Shown here: positions 16,739-24,757 of the stretch, in pieces
Layout: every line of letters begins with the position of its first letter
How positions within the stretch are numbered: position 1 is the first letter of the stretch
From: DRWZ01 sp964601505
GTDB lineage: Bacteria > Calescibacteriota > Calescibacteriia > Calescibacteriales > Calescibacteriaceae
Direction: 5' to 3'
DNA: 27,177 nucleotides
Assembly (NCBI GenBank): GCA_964601505.1
Contig: CAZRNR010000026.1
Coordinates: forward strand, 1-27,177
Translations under genes and position numbers: made by a program
Notes under the pieces: model-generated
The model's database searches: none
The model's input: only the letters and a program-made list of their open reading frames with translations
What the model was told of the DNA's origin: nothing

Positions 16739-17947
16739 ATGTTTTCAAACAGAACTATAACCATAGGGGTAGATGCAATACTCCCAAATGTAGCAGATCC
16801 CAATTATGCTGGAGGTTTGAACACGTTTGCACACGGATTAATAAGTGGTTTCCAGAAAATAAAGGATCAAAGATTCACGATATTTTGTTCTGAATACAAC
16901 TACAGGATGTTCGAAAAATACAAAAACTCCGATAATTTCAATTTAGTCATAGTGCCACTTAGAAAAGATGTGATATCAAAAGCGCTAAAGTTCGCATCTG
17001 CAATGATCATAAGAAACCTAAAAATATGGGCCAATGTTATAAACTACATCATGAAGAATGTAAAGAAAATAGTTGATAACAATTGCCAGGTATTGTACTG
17101 CCCCTATACCATACTATCGGCATATAATTACAGTGTTCCGACTTTCCTTTCTATGCACGACATACAGCATATTCACTTCCCACAGTTCTTTTCAAAAACG
17201 GAGCTACTTTGGAGGAATGTGCATTTCAATTCCAGCGCGCGCTACGCTAGTTTTTTCCAAGCAAGCACCAATCTTATAAAAAACGAACTTATGAAATACT
17301 TCAAAATAAATCCTGAAAGAATTGTTGTTATACCAGAAGGAGTTGATATTGAGAAATTTGAAAAATCTGGTAAAACAGATGTAAAATCCAAATACAAACT
17401 ACCAGAAAAATTCATATTTTATCCGGCCCAGCTTTGGCCACATAAAAATCATATAACAATACTCAATGCACTGAAAAAGTTAGAAATACAAGAGAAAAGA
17501 AAATTTCCTCTCGTTCTCACAGGTGCAGCTTTCTCCGCATACAAAGATATAATGAAATTCATAAAAGAAAACAATATGAACTATGTTTGGTATCTTGGTA
17601 AGGTTGATTTTGAAGATCTAGTATCGCTTTATAAGAACTCACACATAGTCCTCTCTGCAGCATTATATGAATCAAGCAGTTTGACAATTTATGAAGCAGC
17701 AGCATGTGGAGTTCCTATCATAGCAACAAAAATTCCATCAAATGAAGAGATATCACAAAATCTTATGGTAAATCTCTTTGAACCTCTAGATTCAGATGAC
17801 CTTGCAAGAACAATAATCGAAATATGGGAAAATGAAAAAAAAAGACAGGAACAAATCAAATTCAATAAATCTAAAGTTCTTGAATTCTCTTGGGAAAATA
17901 TAGCTAAAAGATATATAGATTTCATACTAAACAAAATAATACAATGA
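16739..17947 (+). CDS. GT4 family glycosyltransferase
   Basis: A 402-residue GT-B enzyme with both halves recognisable. The N-terminal half begins with an IGVDAIL segment and a glycine-rich YAGGLNTFAHGL loop. The linker has VIPEGVDIEKFE. The donor domain has YPAQLWPHKNH (about 226-236) and the canonical E-x7-E motif (E311 to E319) in YESSSLTIYEAAACGVPII. It probably adds a hexose or deoxyhexose to a lipid-linked glycan at the cytoplasmic face. It lies 38 nt after the aminotransferase gene on the same strand. TATAAT occurs only 3 nt before the ATG, and there is no Shine-Dalgarno. Confidence 0.88.
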   Translation: MFSNRTITIGVDAILPNVADPNYAGGLNTFAHGLISGFQKIKDQRFTIFCSEYNYRMFEKYKNSDNFNLVIVPLRKDVISKALKFASAMIIRNLKIWANVINYIMKNVKKIVDNNCQVLYCPYTILSAYNYSVPTFLSMHDIQHIHFPQFFSKTELLWRNVHFNSSARYASFFQASTNLIKNELMKYFKINPERIVVIPEGVDIEKFEKSGKTDVKSKYKLPEKFIFYPAQLWPHKNHITILNALKKLEIQEKRKFPLVLTGAAFSAYKDIMKFIKENNMNYVWYLGKVDFEDLVSLYKNSHIVLSAALYESSSLTIYEAAACGVPIIATKIPSNEEISQNLMVNLFEPLDSDDLARTIIEIWENEKKRQEQIKFNKSKVLEFSWENIAKRYIDFILNKIIQ

Positions 17948-17960
17948 TGCATTCAGAAAA

Positions 17961-17972
17961 CTTGTATACAAG
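17961..17972. terminator. 12-bp palindrome between convergent genes
   Basis: CTTGTATACAAG is a perfect palindrome in the 57-nt spacer between the stop of the plus-strand glycosyltransferase and the stop of the minus-strand TolQ-like gene. On the minus strand it is followed by TTTT, so it could be a weak terminator for that gene. It is low in GC and has no loop, so it could also be a protein-binding site or chance. Confidence 0.25.
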
Positions 17973-18004
17973 AGCAAAAAGCTAAAAAATGGTTAATCAA
18001 TAAG

Positions 18005-18694
18005 TTATAATCTCCTTTTCCTCAAAGGAACTTCAATTTTTTCTGTCTTATACTCATCAGATTCGTTGAAATCTTGAGCATCAGACAATTCTCTCTCAAT
18101 CTCTGAAGATAGCATCTCTAAAGTAGAAGACATTTTTTTTATTTTATTCTGAAAGAAATTATACGCAATAACAGAAGGTATTGCGACAAAAAGTCCAAGA
18201 GCTGTTGTGAAAAGAGCCTCTGCTATCCCTGGAGCTACCACCTCAAGTCCTGCCCTACCCATCTTTGCTATGTCTCTGAAAGAATGCATTATACCCCACA
18301 CCGTACCAAAAAGTCCAACAAATGGAGCAGATGAACCAATAGTCGCATAAATAAACTGAAACCTTGATAGATCCGATATCACACTCCTAACTTGCTGCTC
18401 CAAAAACCTTGTAATCTTACCACCTCTTGACAATCCGAATCCTACCTCAGAACAAAATTTCGCTAAAGGTGAAGGATAAAATTCATCAAACTTACTATAG
18501 TATGATAAAAGAAAATCTTTTATGTTTTTCTGAGACCAGAAAAAATCTATAAAATCCGCATTCTTCTTATCCATCTTTAAAAACAGAAAAAAATTGTATA
18601 TTATCAGAGTCCAAAGAAAGATAGAAGAAGAAAAAAGTATGAAAATGACTACTTTCACAGGGAAAGAAGCATGAAGAAGAGCTTCCTTTATCAT
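18005..18694 (-). CDS. MotA/TolQ/ExbB proton channel family protein
   Basis: A 229-residue membrane protein of the TolQ/ExbB/MotA family, which with an ExbD/TolR partner turns the proton gradient into work across the envelope. There is one N-terminal helix (about 12-37), a cytoplasmic region, then two helices, the first within ATIGSSAPFVGLFGTVWGIM (family core with the GLFGTVWGI pattern) and the second around EALFTTALGLFVAIPSVIAY. The C-terminal tail is charged. The frame is open up to 18844, but the start at 18694 gives normal family length; the extra 50 residues would be an unlikely hydrophobic extension. No Shine-Dalgarno is present. No ExbD/TolR gene is adjacent, which is unusual. Confidence 0.85.
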   Translation of the reverse strand: MIKEALLHASFPVKVVIFILFSSSIFLWTLIIYNFFLFLKMDKKNADFIDFFWSQKNIKDFLLSYYSKFDEFYPSPLAKFCSEVGFGLSRGGKITRFLEQQVRSVISDLSRFQFIYATIGSSAPFVGLFGTVWGIMHSFRDIAKMGRAGLEVVAPGIAEALFTTALGLFVAIPSVIAYNFFQNKIKKMSSTLEMLSSEIERELSDAQDFNESDEYKTEKIEVPLRKRRL

Positions 18695-19094
18695 ACATAT
18701 AAATTTATAAAAATACAAAAAGGTTTTGAAACCAGATAGATACATATAGCCTTGAAAGAAGAGAAAATCCTCTGATGTCAAAAATATCAAACAAATATAA
18801 AAAATTTTTTGACATAAAATTACAGGAGAATATTTGATACACAAAATTAACAGGCAGCAAACTAAAAGTTTGGTATAGTATATGACATAATTAAATTCAA
18901 AAAATTTGGAGATAAGAAATCACACTATCGTGCAGAAACTTATATCTTCCAATATAATCTTATCTATCTTCTCATAGAATAAATCTTAAAGATATTTTCC
19001 GACTTGTCTTACACTATAAATCAAAAATTGAAATCAAACAAAATAAAAATTTGTCTGTAAGGAACAAGATGAAACCTTGATAAAAATAATAGTT

Positions 19095-20120
19095 ATGAAA
19101 GTATTTTTATCCGGGGCAAATGGTTTCATAGGTAGCTGGACACTTAAATTCCTTGTTAAGAAAGGATATGATGTCAGAATCTCTCTGAGAGAAAAATCAA
19201 ACATACAGAACATAAAAGATTTCATAGATAAAATAGAAGTTCTAAATGGAGATCTTTCAGATAATGAATTTGCCCTAAAATGTGTTGATGGATGTGATGC
19301 TGTTATACACACAGCCGGAAAAGTTACGGCATCTATAAATCCCAACGAAGAAGAAATAATTTCCTCAAACTATATCTCAACTTATAACATTCTCAGAGCA
19401 TCGGAAGTCAAAAAAATAAAAAAAATTGTCTTTCTTGGGTCAATATTTGGACTTGGAAAGGGAAAAGGTAGAGAAATAGCAGATGAAAATGTTGAATTCA
19501 ACCTTCATGAACTTACAAATCTTATACCATACATAAGAATAAAAAGGATGGCAGAAATAACAGTAGAGGAATACATAAAATCTGGCTTACCAATAGTCAG
19601 AGTATATCCAAACTTCTGTCTTGGAGAAGGAGATATATACCTTTCTTCTTCAAAAGCGATATTACCTTTCGTTTTGGGGATGAAATTCTACATAGATGGA
19701 GGTATAAATATACAGTGGGTTGGAGATGCTGCCAACTCTCTAATACTTGGGCTAGAAAAAGGTAAGGAAGGAGAGAAATATATAAGCGGTGGAGCTAACC
19801 TAACAACATATGAAATAGCGGAAAAAGTATCAAAAATCATAGGCAGAAAACCTCCCGAAAAGAAAATAAATCCATTTATCTTCAGAGCAATAGCCAAACT
19901 CCCAAAGAGTGCAATCTTTATCATTAACAACATGTTTGAAAAGAAAATGAAGATAGATCTAGGATCGGTTATAATTTCTGCTTATGGATATTGGTTTTAT
20001 TCCGATGAGAAAGCTAGGAAGGAACTCGGATACTCTCCAAGAAATGTTGATGAAACGATAGAAGAATCTGTAAAATACATAAAAGAAAGATTGAATAAAG
20101 GAAAGAAAAACAATAAATAA
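19095..20120 (+). CDS. NAD-dependent epimerase/reductase (extended SDR, DFR/HpnA-like)
   Basis: A 341-residue extended short-chain dehydrogenase. The nucleotide-binding motif GANGFIG starts at residue 7 when translation begins at the ATG at 19095; a TTG 18 nt upstream is also in frame but unlikely. The catalytic triad region is visible as FLGSIFGLG and YIRIK (the YxxxK motif). The overall pattern (MKVFLSGANGFIG, HTAGKV, RVYPNFCLGEGD) resembles dihydroflavonol-4-reductase-like and hopanoid-associated sugar epimerases rather than dTDP-glucose 4,6-dehydratases. It probably reduces or epimerises a sugar nucleotide for the cluster, but an isoprenoid or steroid-like substrate is possible. It is separated from the other cluster genes by the divergent TolQ-like gene. 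Confidence 0.85.
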   Translation: MKVFLSGANGFIGSWTLKFLVKKGYDVRISLREKSNIQNIKDFIDKIEVLNGDLSDNEFALKCVDGCDAVIHTAGKVTASINPNEEEIISSNYISTYNILRASEVKKIKKIVFLGSIFGLGKGKGREIADENVEFNLHELTNLIPYIRIKRMAEITVEEYIKSGLPIVRVYPNFCLGEGDIYLSSSKAILPFVLGMKFYIDGGINIQWVGDAANSLILGLEKGKEGEKYISGGANLTTYEIAEKVSKIIGRKPPEKKINPFIFRAIAKLPKSAIFIINNMFEKKMKIDLGSVIISAYGYWFYSDEKARKELGYSPRNVDETIEESVKYIKERLNKGKKNNK

Positions 20121-20519
20121 CATTGCAATTGATAAATATTAAAGCTAAAATCTTTCAAGAAGTCATCTCTATGCAATTTGCAACCAAGATAAACAGAAAT
20201 AAAACAAAAAATTCAATCATATATATCATAAGTCTCCAAAAGAGCACACACAAACATTTCATAAACAAAAGCTGCAAAAATTCCTTAGATGGTTATGAAT
20301 TATTTTACAGGCAAAAGCCATAAAACCTCAACAATGTAATGATATACGAATATATCTCTCAAATCTGAACGAAGAGCATTTTACAGAACCCAAAATAAAT
20401 GCTGTAATGGTTATGAATATGCTTAAAAATGATTTAGAATTCTGCGGAATTTCCAGAAATCAAAGCTTTTCATTACACCGCAATTCTTCTAAAATTCTTA
20501 TAACATTTCTTTATATCAA
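20121..20519. other. 399-nt spacer between convergent genes, with short repeats
   Basis: No convincing gene is seen; a 66-codon frame at 20123 lacks any protein-like character. The spacer holds a 12-base direct repeat, ATGGTTATGAAT, at 20289-20300 and 20407-20418, each near a copy of ATTTTACAG. TGTAATG (20404-20410) faces CATTACA (20471-20477). It may be decayed coding DNA or an untranslated region with secondary structure. Confidence 0.4.
20425..20493 (-). terminator. Possible intrinsic terminator of ligA
   Basis: On the minus strand, 27 nt after the ligA stop, two arms form TTTAGAA/TTCTAAA (7 bp) and TGCGG/CCGCA (5 bp) around an internal bulge, with a loop of about 30 nt. TCATTTTT follows the second arm. 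The pairing is imperfect and the loop is long, so termination strength is doubtful. Confidence 0.35.
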
Positions 20520-22529
20520 TCACTTTAGCATTTGAAGAAATTCGTCTTCACCAATGATTTTTACACCTAATTTTTTCGCTTTTTCAAGTTTTGTAGAAGA
20601 TGGACCTTCAAGCTCGCCGAAAACAAGATAAGTAGTAGAAGATGTAACCGAGTCAGAAGTTTTACCTCCATTCTCCAAAACCAATTTCTTAGCTTCCTCC
20701 CTTGTCATACTTTTCAACCTTCCCGTAAAAACGAAAATCTTTCCTGTAAGTTTTCCCTTTCTCTCCTCTTCAAGATATTCAGAAACCTCAACACCAGATT
20801 CAATTATTCTCTTTATTGAGTTCATATTTTTCTGATCTTGTAGAAATTTGACTACACTTTGAGCAACCGCTGGACCAAGACCGTATATAGACTCTATGTC
20901 AGATTGCTTTGCAGACAAGAATTCTGTAAGAGTCTTAAATCTATTCGCCAGAATCTTTGCTACTGATTCTCCTACGTGTCTTATACCTAAAGCAAATATA
21001 AACTTATGAAGCTGAACTCTCTTTGAATTATTTATATTCTGTATTATTTTTGTAGCAAGCTTATCTCCGACTCCCCAGAACTTCAAAAGGTCTTGTTTTT
21101 TGAGATAAAAAATATCTGAAACATCCTTTACAATTCCTCTTGATACAAACTGAGTTATGAAAGCTTCACCAAGACCCTCTATATCAAGAGCTGATACAAA
21201 GTGTTTAATTCTTTCTATAATCTGGGCAGGACATGACATATTAGGACATCTGATAGCCACTTCGTCAATTTCTCTGTAGAGTTCTGAACCGCATACAGGA
21301 CACACTCGCGGTTCATCTAACTCTATTTCTTTGCCAATCCTTCTTTCTTGAATAACTTTGGTTATTTCAGGTATAACATCTCCAGATCTCCTGACCCAAA
21401 CATAATCACCTATTCTTATATCTTTCTTTTTGATTTCGTCATAGTTATGCAGTGTTGCCCTTGTAACGATAACTCCACCTATTCTAACAGGCTCAAGCAC
21501 AGCAACAGGAGTTAAAGTTCCGGTTCTTCCAACCTGATTTTCTACAAAGAGGACTCTGGTGACTACCTCCTCAGCAGGGAACTTAAACGCTATAGCCCAG
21601 CGAGGGCTCCTGGATTTTTCACCAAGCCTTTCCCTTAAAGAAAAATCACTTACCTTTATAACAACTCCATCTGATTCAAAGGGAAAATCCTTATGAATCC
21701 GATAGATATGTTTAACATGTTCTATAACTTTCTGTATTCCAGAGACAATTTTCCATTCCGGCACAACCTTCAGACCATATTTTTGAAGAGCTTGAAAAAG
21801 CTGCTCTTGTGTAGAGATGTTTGGGGGAATCTTACCATTTCCATAGAAAACCGCATCAAGTTTCCTTTTTGCAGTTTCTTTCGGATCAAGCTGTTTCAAC
21901 GAGCCAGCAGCTGCATTTCGCGGATTAGAAAATATTTTTTCTCCGGACGACAGAAGTTTTTCATTAAGTTCCTTAAAAGCTTCAACTGTCATAAAAACCT
22001 CTCCTCTGATCTCTATATAGTCTGGCAAATCATCTGAAAGAAGTCGCAAAGGAATAGACTTTATAGTTTTCACATTTGGTGTCACATCTTCTCCAACCAA
22101 TCCATCACCTCTTGTCAATGCTCTTTTGAGAACACCTTTTTCATAAATAAGCTCAATACTAACGCCATCTACCTTAGGTTCAACAGAATAAGTTATATCT
22201 GAATTTTCAGGTAAATCCAAAAATCTTTTCGTCCTTTTATCAAATTCGATCAGCTCCTCTTCCTCAAAGGCATTATCAAGAGAAAGCATCGGGACAGAAT
22301 GCGGAAATGTTGGGAATGTTCCTTCAATTTTCTCACCAACTCTTTGAGTTGGAGAATCTGGAGTTATAAGTTCTGGGAATTGCTGCTCAAGCTGAATAAG
22401 CCTTTGAACAAGTCTATCATACTCTGCATCTGATATAACAGGGTCCTTAAGGACATAGTATCTCCAGTCGTGGTACTGTATTTCTTTTTTGAGTTTTTGT
22501 ATTTCTTGTTTAGCTTTTTCTATATCCAT
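20520..22529 (-). CDS. ligA: NAD-dependent DNA ligase LigA
   Basis: A 669-residue bacterial NAD+-dependent ligase that seals nicks in replication and repair. The N-terminal Ia domain (DWRYYVLKDP, DAEYDRL) binds NMN. The adenylation motif EPKVDGVSIE puts the catalytic lysine at 119. The OB fold has VGRTGTLTPVAVLEPV, and the four-cysteine zinc finger lies about 411-435 (CPVCGSE then CPNMSCPAQ). Helix-hairpin-helix repeats follow, then a C-terminal BRCT domain (about 590-669). All parts are in normal order and length. The ATG shares a base with the stop of the upstream PEBP gene (TGATG), so the two are coupled. Confidence 0.98.
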   Translation of the reverse strand: MDIEKAKQEIQKLKKEIQYHDWRYYVLKDPVISDAEYDRLVQRLIQLEQQFPELITPDSPTQRVGEKIEGTFPTFPHSVPMLSLDNAFEEEELIEFDKRTKRFLDLPENSDITYSVEPKVDGVSIELIYEKGVLKRALTRGDGLVGEDVTPNVKTIKSIPLRLLSDDLPDYIEIRGEVFMTVEAFKELNEKLLSSGEKIFSNPRNAAAGSLKQLDPKETAKRKLDAVFYGNGKIPPNISTQEQLFQALQKYGLKVVPEWKIVSGIQKVIEHVKHIYRIHKDFPFESDGVVIKVSDFSLRERLGEKSRSPRWAIAFKFPAEEVVTRVLFVENQVGRTGTLTPVAVLEPVRIGGVIVTRATLHNYDEIKKKDIRIGDYVWVRRSGDVIPEITKVIQERRIGKEIELDEPRVCPVCGSELYREIDEVAIRCPNMSCPAQIIERIKHFVSALDIEGLGEAFITQFVSRGIVKDVSDIFYLKKQDLLKFWGVGDKLATKIIQNINNSKRVQLHKFIFALGIRHVGESVAKILANRFKTLTEFLSAKQSDIESIYGLGPAVAQSVVKFLQDQKNMNSIKRIIESGVEVSEYLEEERKGKLTGKIFVFTGRLKSMTREEAKKLVLENGGKTSDSVTSSTTYLVFGELEGPSSTKLEKAKKLGVKIIGEDEFLQMLK

Positions 22530-22990
22530 CAGCGGGAATAGGTCCCATACATTTGAGCTTCTGCGAGCACCTTACCTTCCACAGCTTTGAGAACTTGTGA
22601 AACCGTAGCACCAGCTGGAAGACCGAGTTTCTCAACCGAAAGAGCCTTGATTATGAAAAAATATCTATGTGTTCCATGTCCCTTTGGTGGGCAAGGCCCT
22701 CCCCATCCTATTTTCCCAAAGTCATTTCTTCCCTGTTTTATTCCATTTTGAAGTTCAGGCTTTTTCTCAAGACCTTCCGGAAGACTTGAGATACTTACAG
22801 GTATATCATAAATCACCCAATGGTTGAAAGTTCCGACAGGAGCATCTGGGTCATTCACAATAATAACCAGACTCTTGGTATCCTGCGGAACACCACTCCA
22901 ATGCAACTCCGGTGAAATATCTTCTCCCTCGCAAGTATATTTCTTTGGTATCCTCTCACCATTTTTAAATGAATTTGATTTTATCTCCAT
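22529..22990 (-). CDS. PEBP/YbhB family protein
   Basis: A 153-residue phosphatidylethanolamine-binding-protein-like protein of the bacterial YbhB/YbcL type. Conserved pieces are YTCEGEDISPELHWSG, NDPDAPVG followed by FNHWVIYDIP, and GPCPPKGHGTHRYFF, which together form the anion-binding pocket. The frame is open further upstream, but the start at 22990 is chosen because GGGAGGTT lies 7 nt before it and the family begins there. It overlaps ligA by one base (TGATG). The physiological role of the family in bacteria is not settled. It lies 181 nt from the M23 gene, so it probably starts its own transcript with ligA. Confidence 0.92.
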   Translation of the reverse strand: MEIKSNSFKNGERIPKKYTCEGEDISPELHWSGVPQDTKSLVIIVNDPDAPVGTFNHWVIYDIPVSISSLPEGLEKKPELQNGIKQGRNDFGKIGWGGPCPPKGHGTHRYFFIIKALSVEKLGLPAGATVSQVLKAVEGKVLAEAQMYGTYSR

Positions 22991-23171
22991 ATCTAAACCT
23001 CCCTTATTTTGAATTATCAACGGAGTATATACTAAATGAAAACTTAATATATATGATAAAATCTGCATCATAATTTAAATATTACTTAAAATTACAATTA
23101 TGAAATATAAGACTGAAAGAGTTTTAAATTTGATTTGTACATCAAGATTTTACATCTTTTGAAAAAAATGA

Positions 23172-24071
23172 TTATCTGAGGGCTGAATTGTTTCCAAGGA
23201 ACAAAAGTGGGTTTAGTGCATTTGTCCTTTTTCTGACTTCAAAATGAAGATGCGGAGTTTCGGCATTCCCTGTCATTCCAACATATCCTAAAACTTCCCC
23301 CTTTTTTATAAATTCTCCCTCCTTAACAGAGTTATACTTGTTGTGCGCATAAACAGTAAAGTAATCTCCTTCGTGCTTCAATATAACAGTATTCCCATAT
23401 CCCCGTATGAAACCGGAAAAAACAACAACACCATCTTGAGCAGCTTTTATCGGAGTACCTTCTGGAGCCTTTATATCTATGCCCTTATGCATACGGCCAT
23501 TCCTCATACCGTAATTAGAAATGATTTGCCCACCATCAATTGGCGGGAACAAAATAAAACTACTATCTCTTTTATCGTCCGAATCTATACTCTTTTTTAG
23601 ATATCCATCCTTCTTCTTTTTATCAGATACACTTTTATCTGGTTTATAAGATCCCAGATCTTTATCCGGTTTATAAACTCTCGCTTCAGTTTTTTTCTCA
23701 TTAGTATCAGGTGTTAAGCTATCCTGAAAATGTGGTATAGATACACTAAAAACTTTATTCTTTGACTCATTTTTTTTAGGTTCAACATTATTTTCATCTT
23801 TCACTTTCTTTTCTACATCTTCATAACTCAATCGTTTGTCAAGCGGTATATATATATAATCCCCCTCTTTTAATTTATCCAATGACAATCTTTTATTTGC
23901 CGCAATTATATCTTCTCTTCTGACATTGTATTTTTTTGCTATGTCATCAATTTTTTCTCCCTTTCCAATCCTATGGTATATGCCATAGCCGCAGCTTGAC
24001 ATAAAAGCTACAAAAATGATGATAAACCTTATTTGAAACCATATCTTCCTTTCATTTTCACAAATCTGCAT
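23172..24071 (-). CDS. LysM-M23 peptidase lipoprotein (NlpD-like)
   Basis: A 299-residue envelope protein. The N-terminus is basic and then hydrophobic (IRFIIIFVAFMSSC), with Cys27 in a lipobox-like context, so it is probably a lipoprotein. A LysM domain follows (about 33-78), then a charged linker of about 110 residues with two YKPDK copies. The C-terminal M23/LytM domain retains the zinc residues HKGID and HLHFEV and the YAH histidine, so it should be an active peptidoglycan endopeptidase, unlike E. coli NlpD, whose active site is degenerate. The ATG at 24071 overlaps the pcm end by 43 nt; a GTG two codons upstream is an alternative. Its place after pcm matches the pcm-nlpD order of proteobacteria. 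Confidence 0.9.
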   Translation of the reverse strand: MQICENERKIWFQIRFIIIFVAFMSSCGYGIYHRIGKGEKIDDIAKKYNVRREDIIAANKRLSLDKLKEGDYIYIPLDKRLSYEDVEKKVKDENNVEPKKNESKNKVFSVSIPHFQDSLTPDTNEKKTEARVYKPDKDLGSYKPDKSVSDKKKKDGYLKKSIDSDDKRDSSFILFPPIDGGQIISNYGMRNGRMHKGIDIKAPEGTPIKAAQDGVVVFSGFIRGYGNTVILKHEGDYFTVYAHNKYNSVKEGEFIKKGEVLGYVGMTGNAETPHLHFEVRKRTNALNPLLFLGNNSALR

Positions 24072-24757
24072 GGACACAATTCTTTTTTTACAAAACCTTT
24101 TCCGTCTGACTCTTTTATAATTTTACAAAGAATCTGTTCATCTGTTTCTCCAATTGGGATAACCATTATACCTCCTTCTCTAAGTTGTTCCAGAAGTGGG
24201 GGTGGAATATCTGGAGCAGCAGAAGAAATGCATATTTTATCATATGGGGCTTCTTCCTCAAATCCTAAAGATCCGTCTCCTACAACAAATCTTATACTTT
24301 CGGACAACCCAAGATATTCAAGAATTCCTCTAGCTCTTGCAGATAGAGTCTCTTCATATTCAATAGTCACAACTTTTGATGAGAGCATACTCAAAATAGC
24401 GGTATGATACCCCGAACCAGTTCCTATTTCAAGAACAGAGTCTGAAGGTAAAATCTCAAGCTGCTCAGTCATGAACGCCGTTATATAAGGTTGAGAAATA
24501 GTTTGTCCAAATCCTATCTCAACAGGAGAATCATCATATGAAAAGACAGAAAATCTTTCAGGAATAAAAATGTGCCTTGGCAAAACGCTCATAGCAAATA
24601 AAACTCTCTTATCTTTTATATCTCTGTCAGATATAAGCTCAACCATTCTACTTCTTTGTTCTTTGAATTCGTCAATATGCTCTAGGATTTCTTGAGTTAC
24701 TCTTACAGAAATCTTTCTCGCCTCTTCAAGAATCTCTCTTTTCATCTTGTTTTCCAT
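24029..24757 (-). CDS. pcm: Protein-L-isoaspartate O-methyltransferase
   Basis: A 242-residue SAM-dependent enzyme that methylates isoaspartyl residues in damaged proteins and so starts their repair. Motifs are PVEIGFGQTISQPYI (the substrate-side loop), LEIGTGSGYHTA (SAM motif I), VVGDGS and PYDKICISSAAPDIP. It carries about 25 more N-terminal residues than short Pcm proteins. The ATG at 24757 overlaps the upstream GGDEF gene by 32 nt; an in-frame ATG four codons later (24745) would reduce the overlap to 20 nt. It is followed by an overlapping M23 gene. Protein repair fits the thermophile-like codon style, but Pcm is common in mesophiles too. Confidence 0.95.
   Translation of the reverse strand: MENKMKREILEEARKISVRVTQEILEHIDEFKEQRSRMVELISDRDIKDKRVLFAMSVLPRHIFIPERFSVFSYDDSPVEIGFGQTISQPYITAFMTEQLEILPSDSVLEIGTGSGYHTAILSMLSSKVVTIEYEETLSARARGILEYLGLSESIRFVVGDGSLGFEEEAPYDKICISSAAPDIPPPLLEQLREGGIMVIPIGETDEQILCKIIKESDGKGFVKKELCPCRFVKMKGRYGFK

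Noticed and set aside
18695..18844. N-terminal extension of the TolQ-like protein
   Set aside because: It would add about 50 hydrophobic residues beyond the family length; the ATG at 18694 gives the normal size.
20123..20323. 66-codon frame after the epimerase gene
   Set aside because: No start signal, low-complexity Lys/Asn/Ile composition and no recognisable motif; treated as spacer.
22991..23071. N-terminal extension of the PEBP protein, considered as a signal peptide
   Set aside because: A strong GGGAGGTT site sits inside it and places the start at 22990, which matches the family N-terminus.
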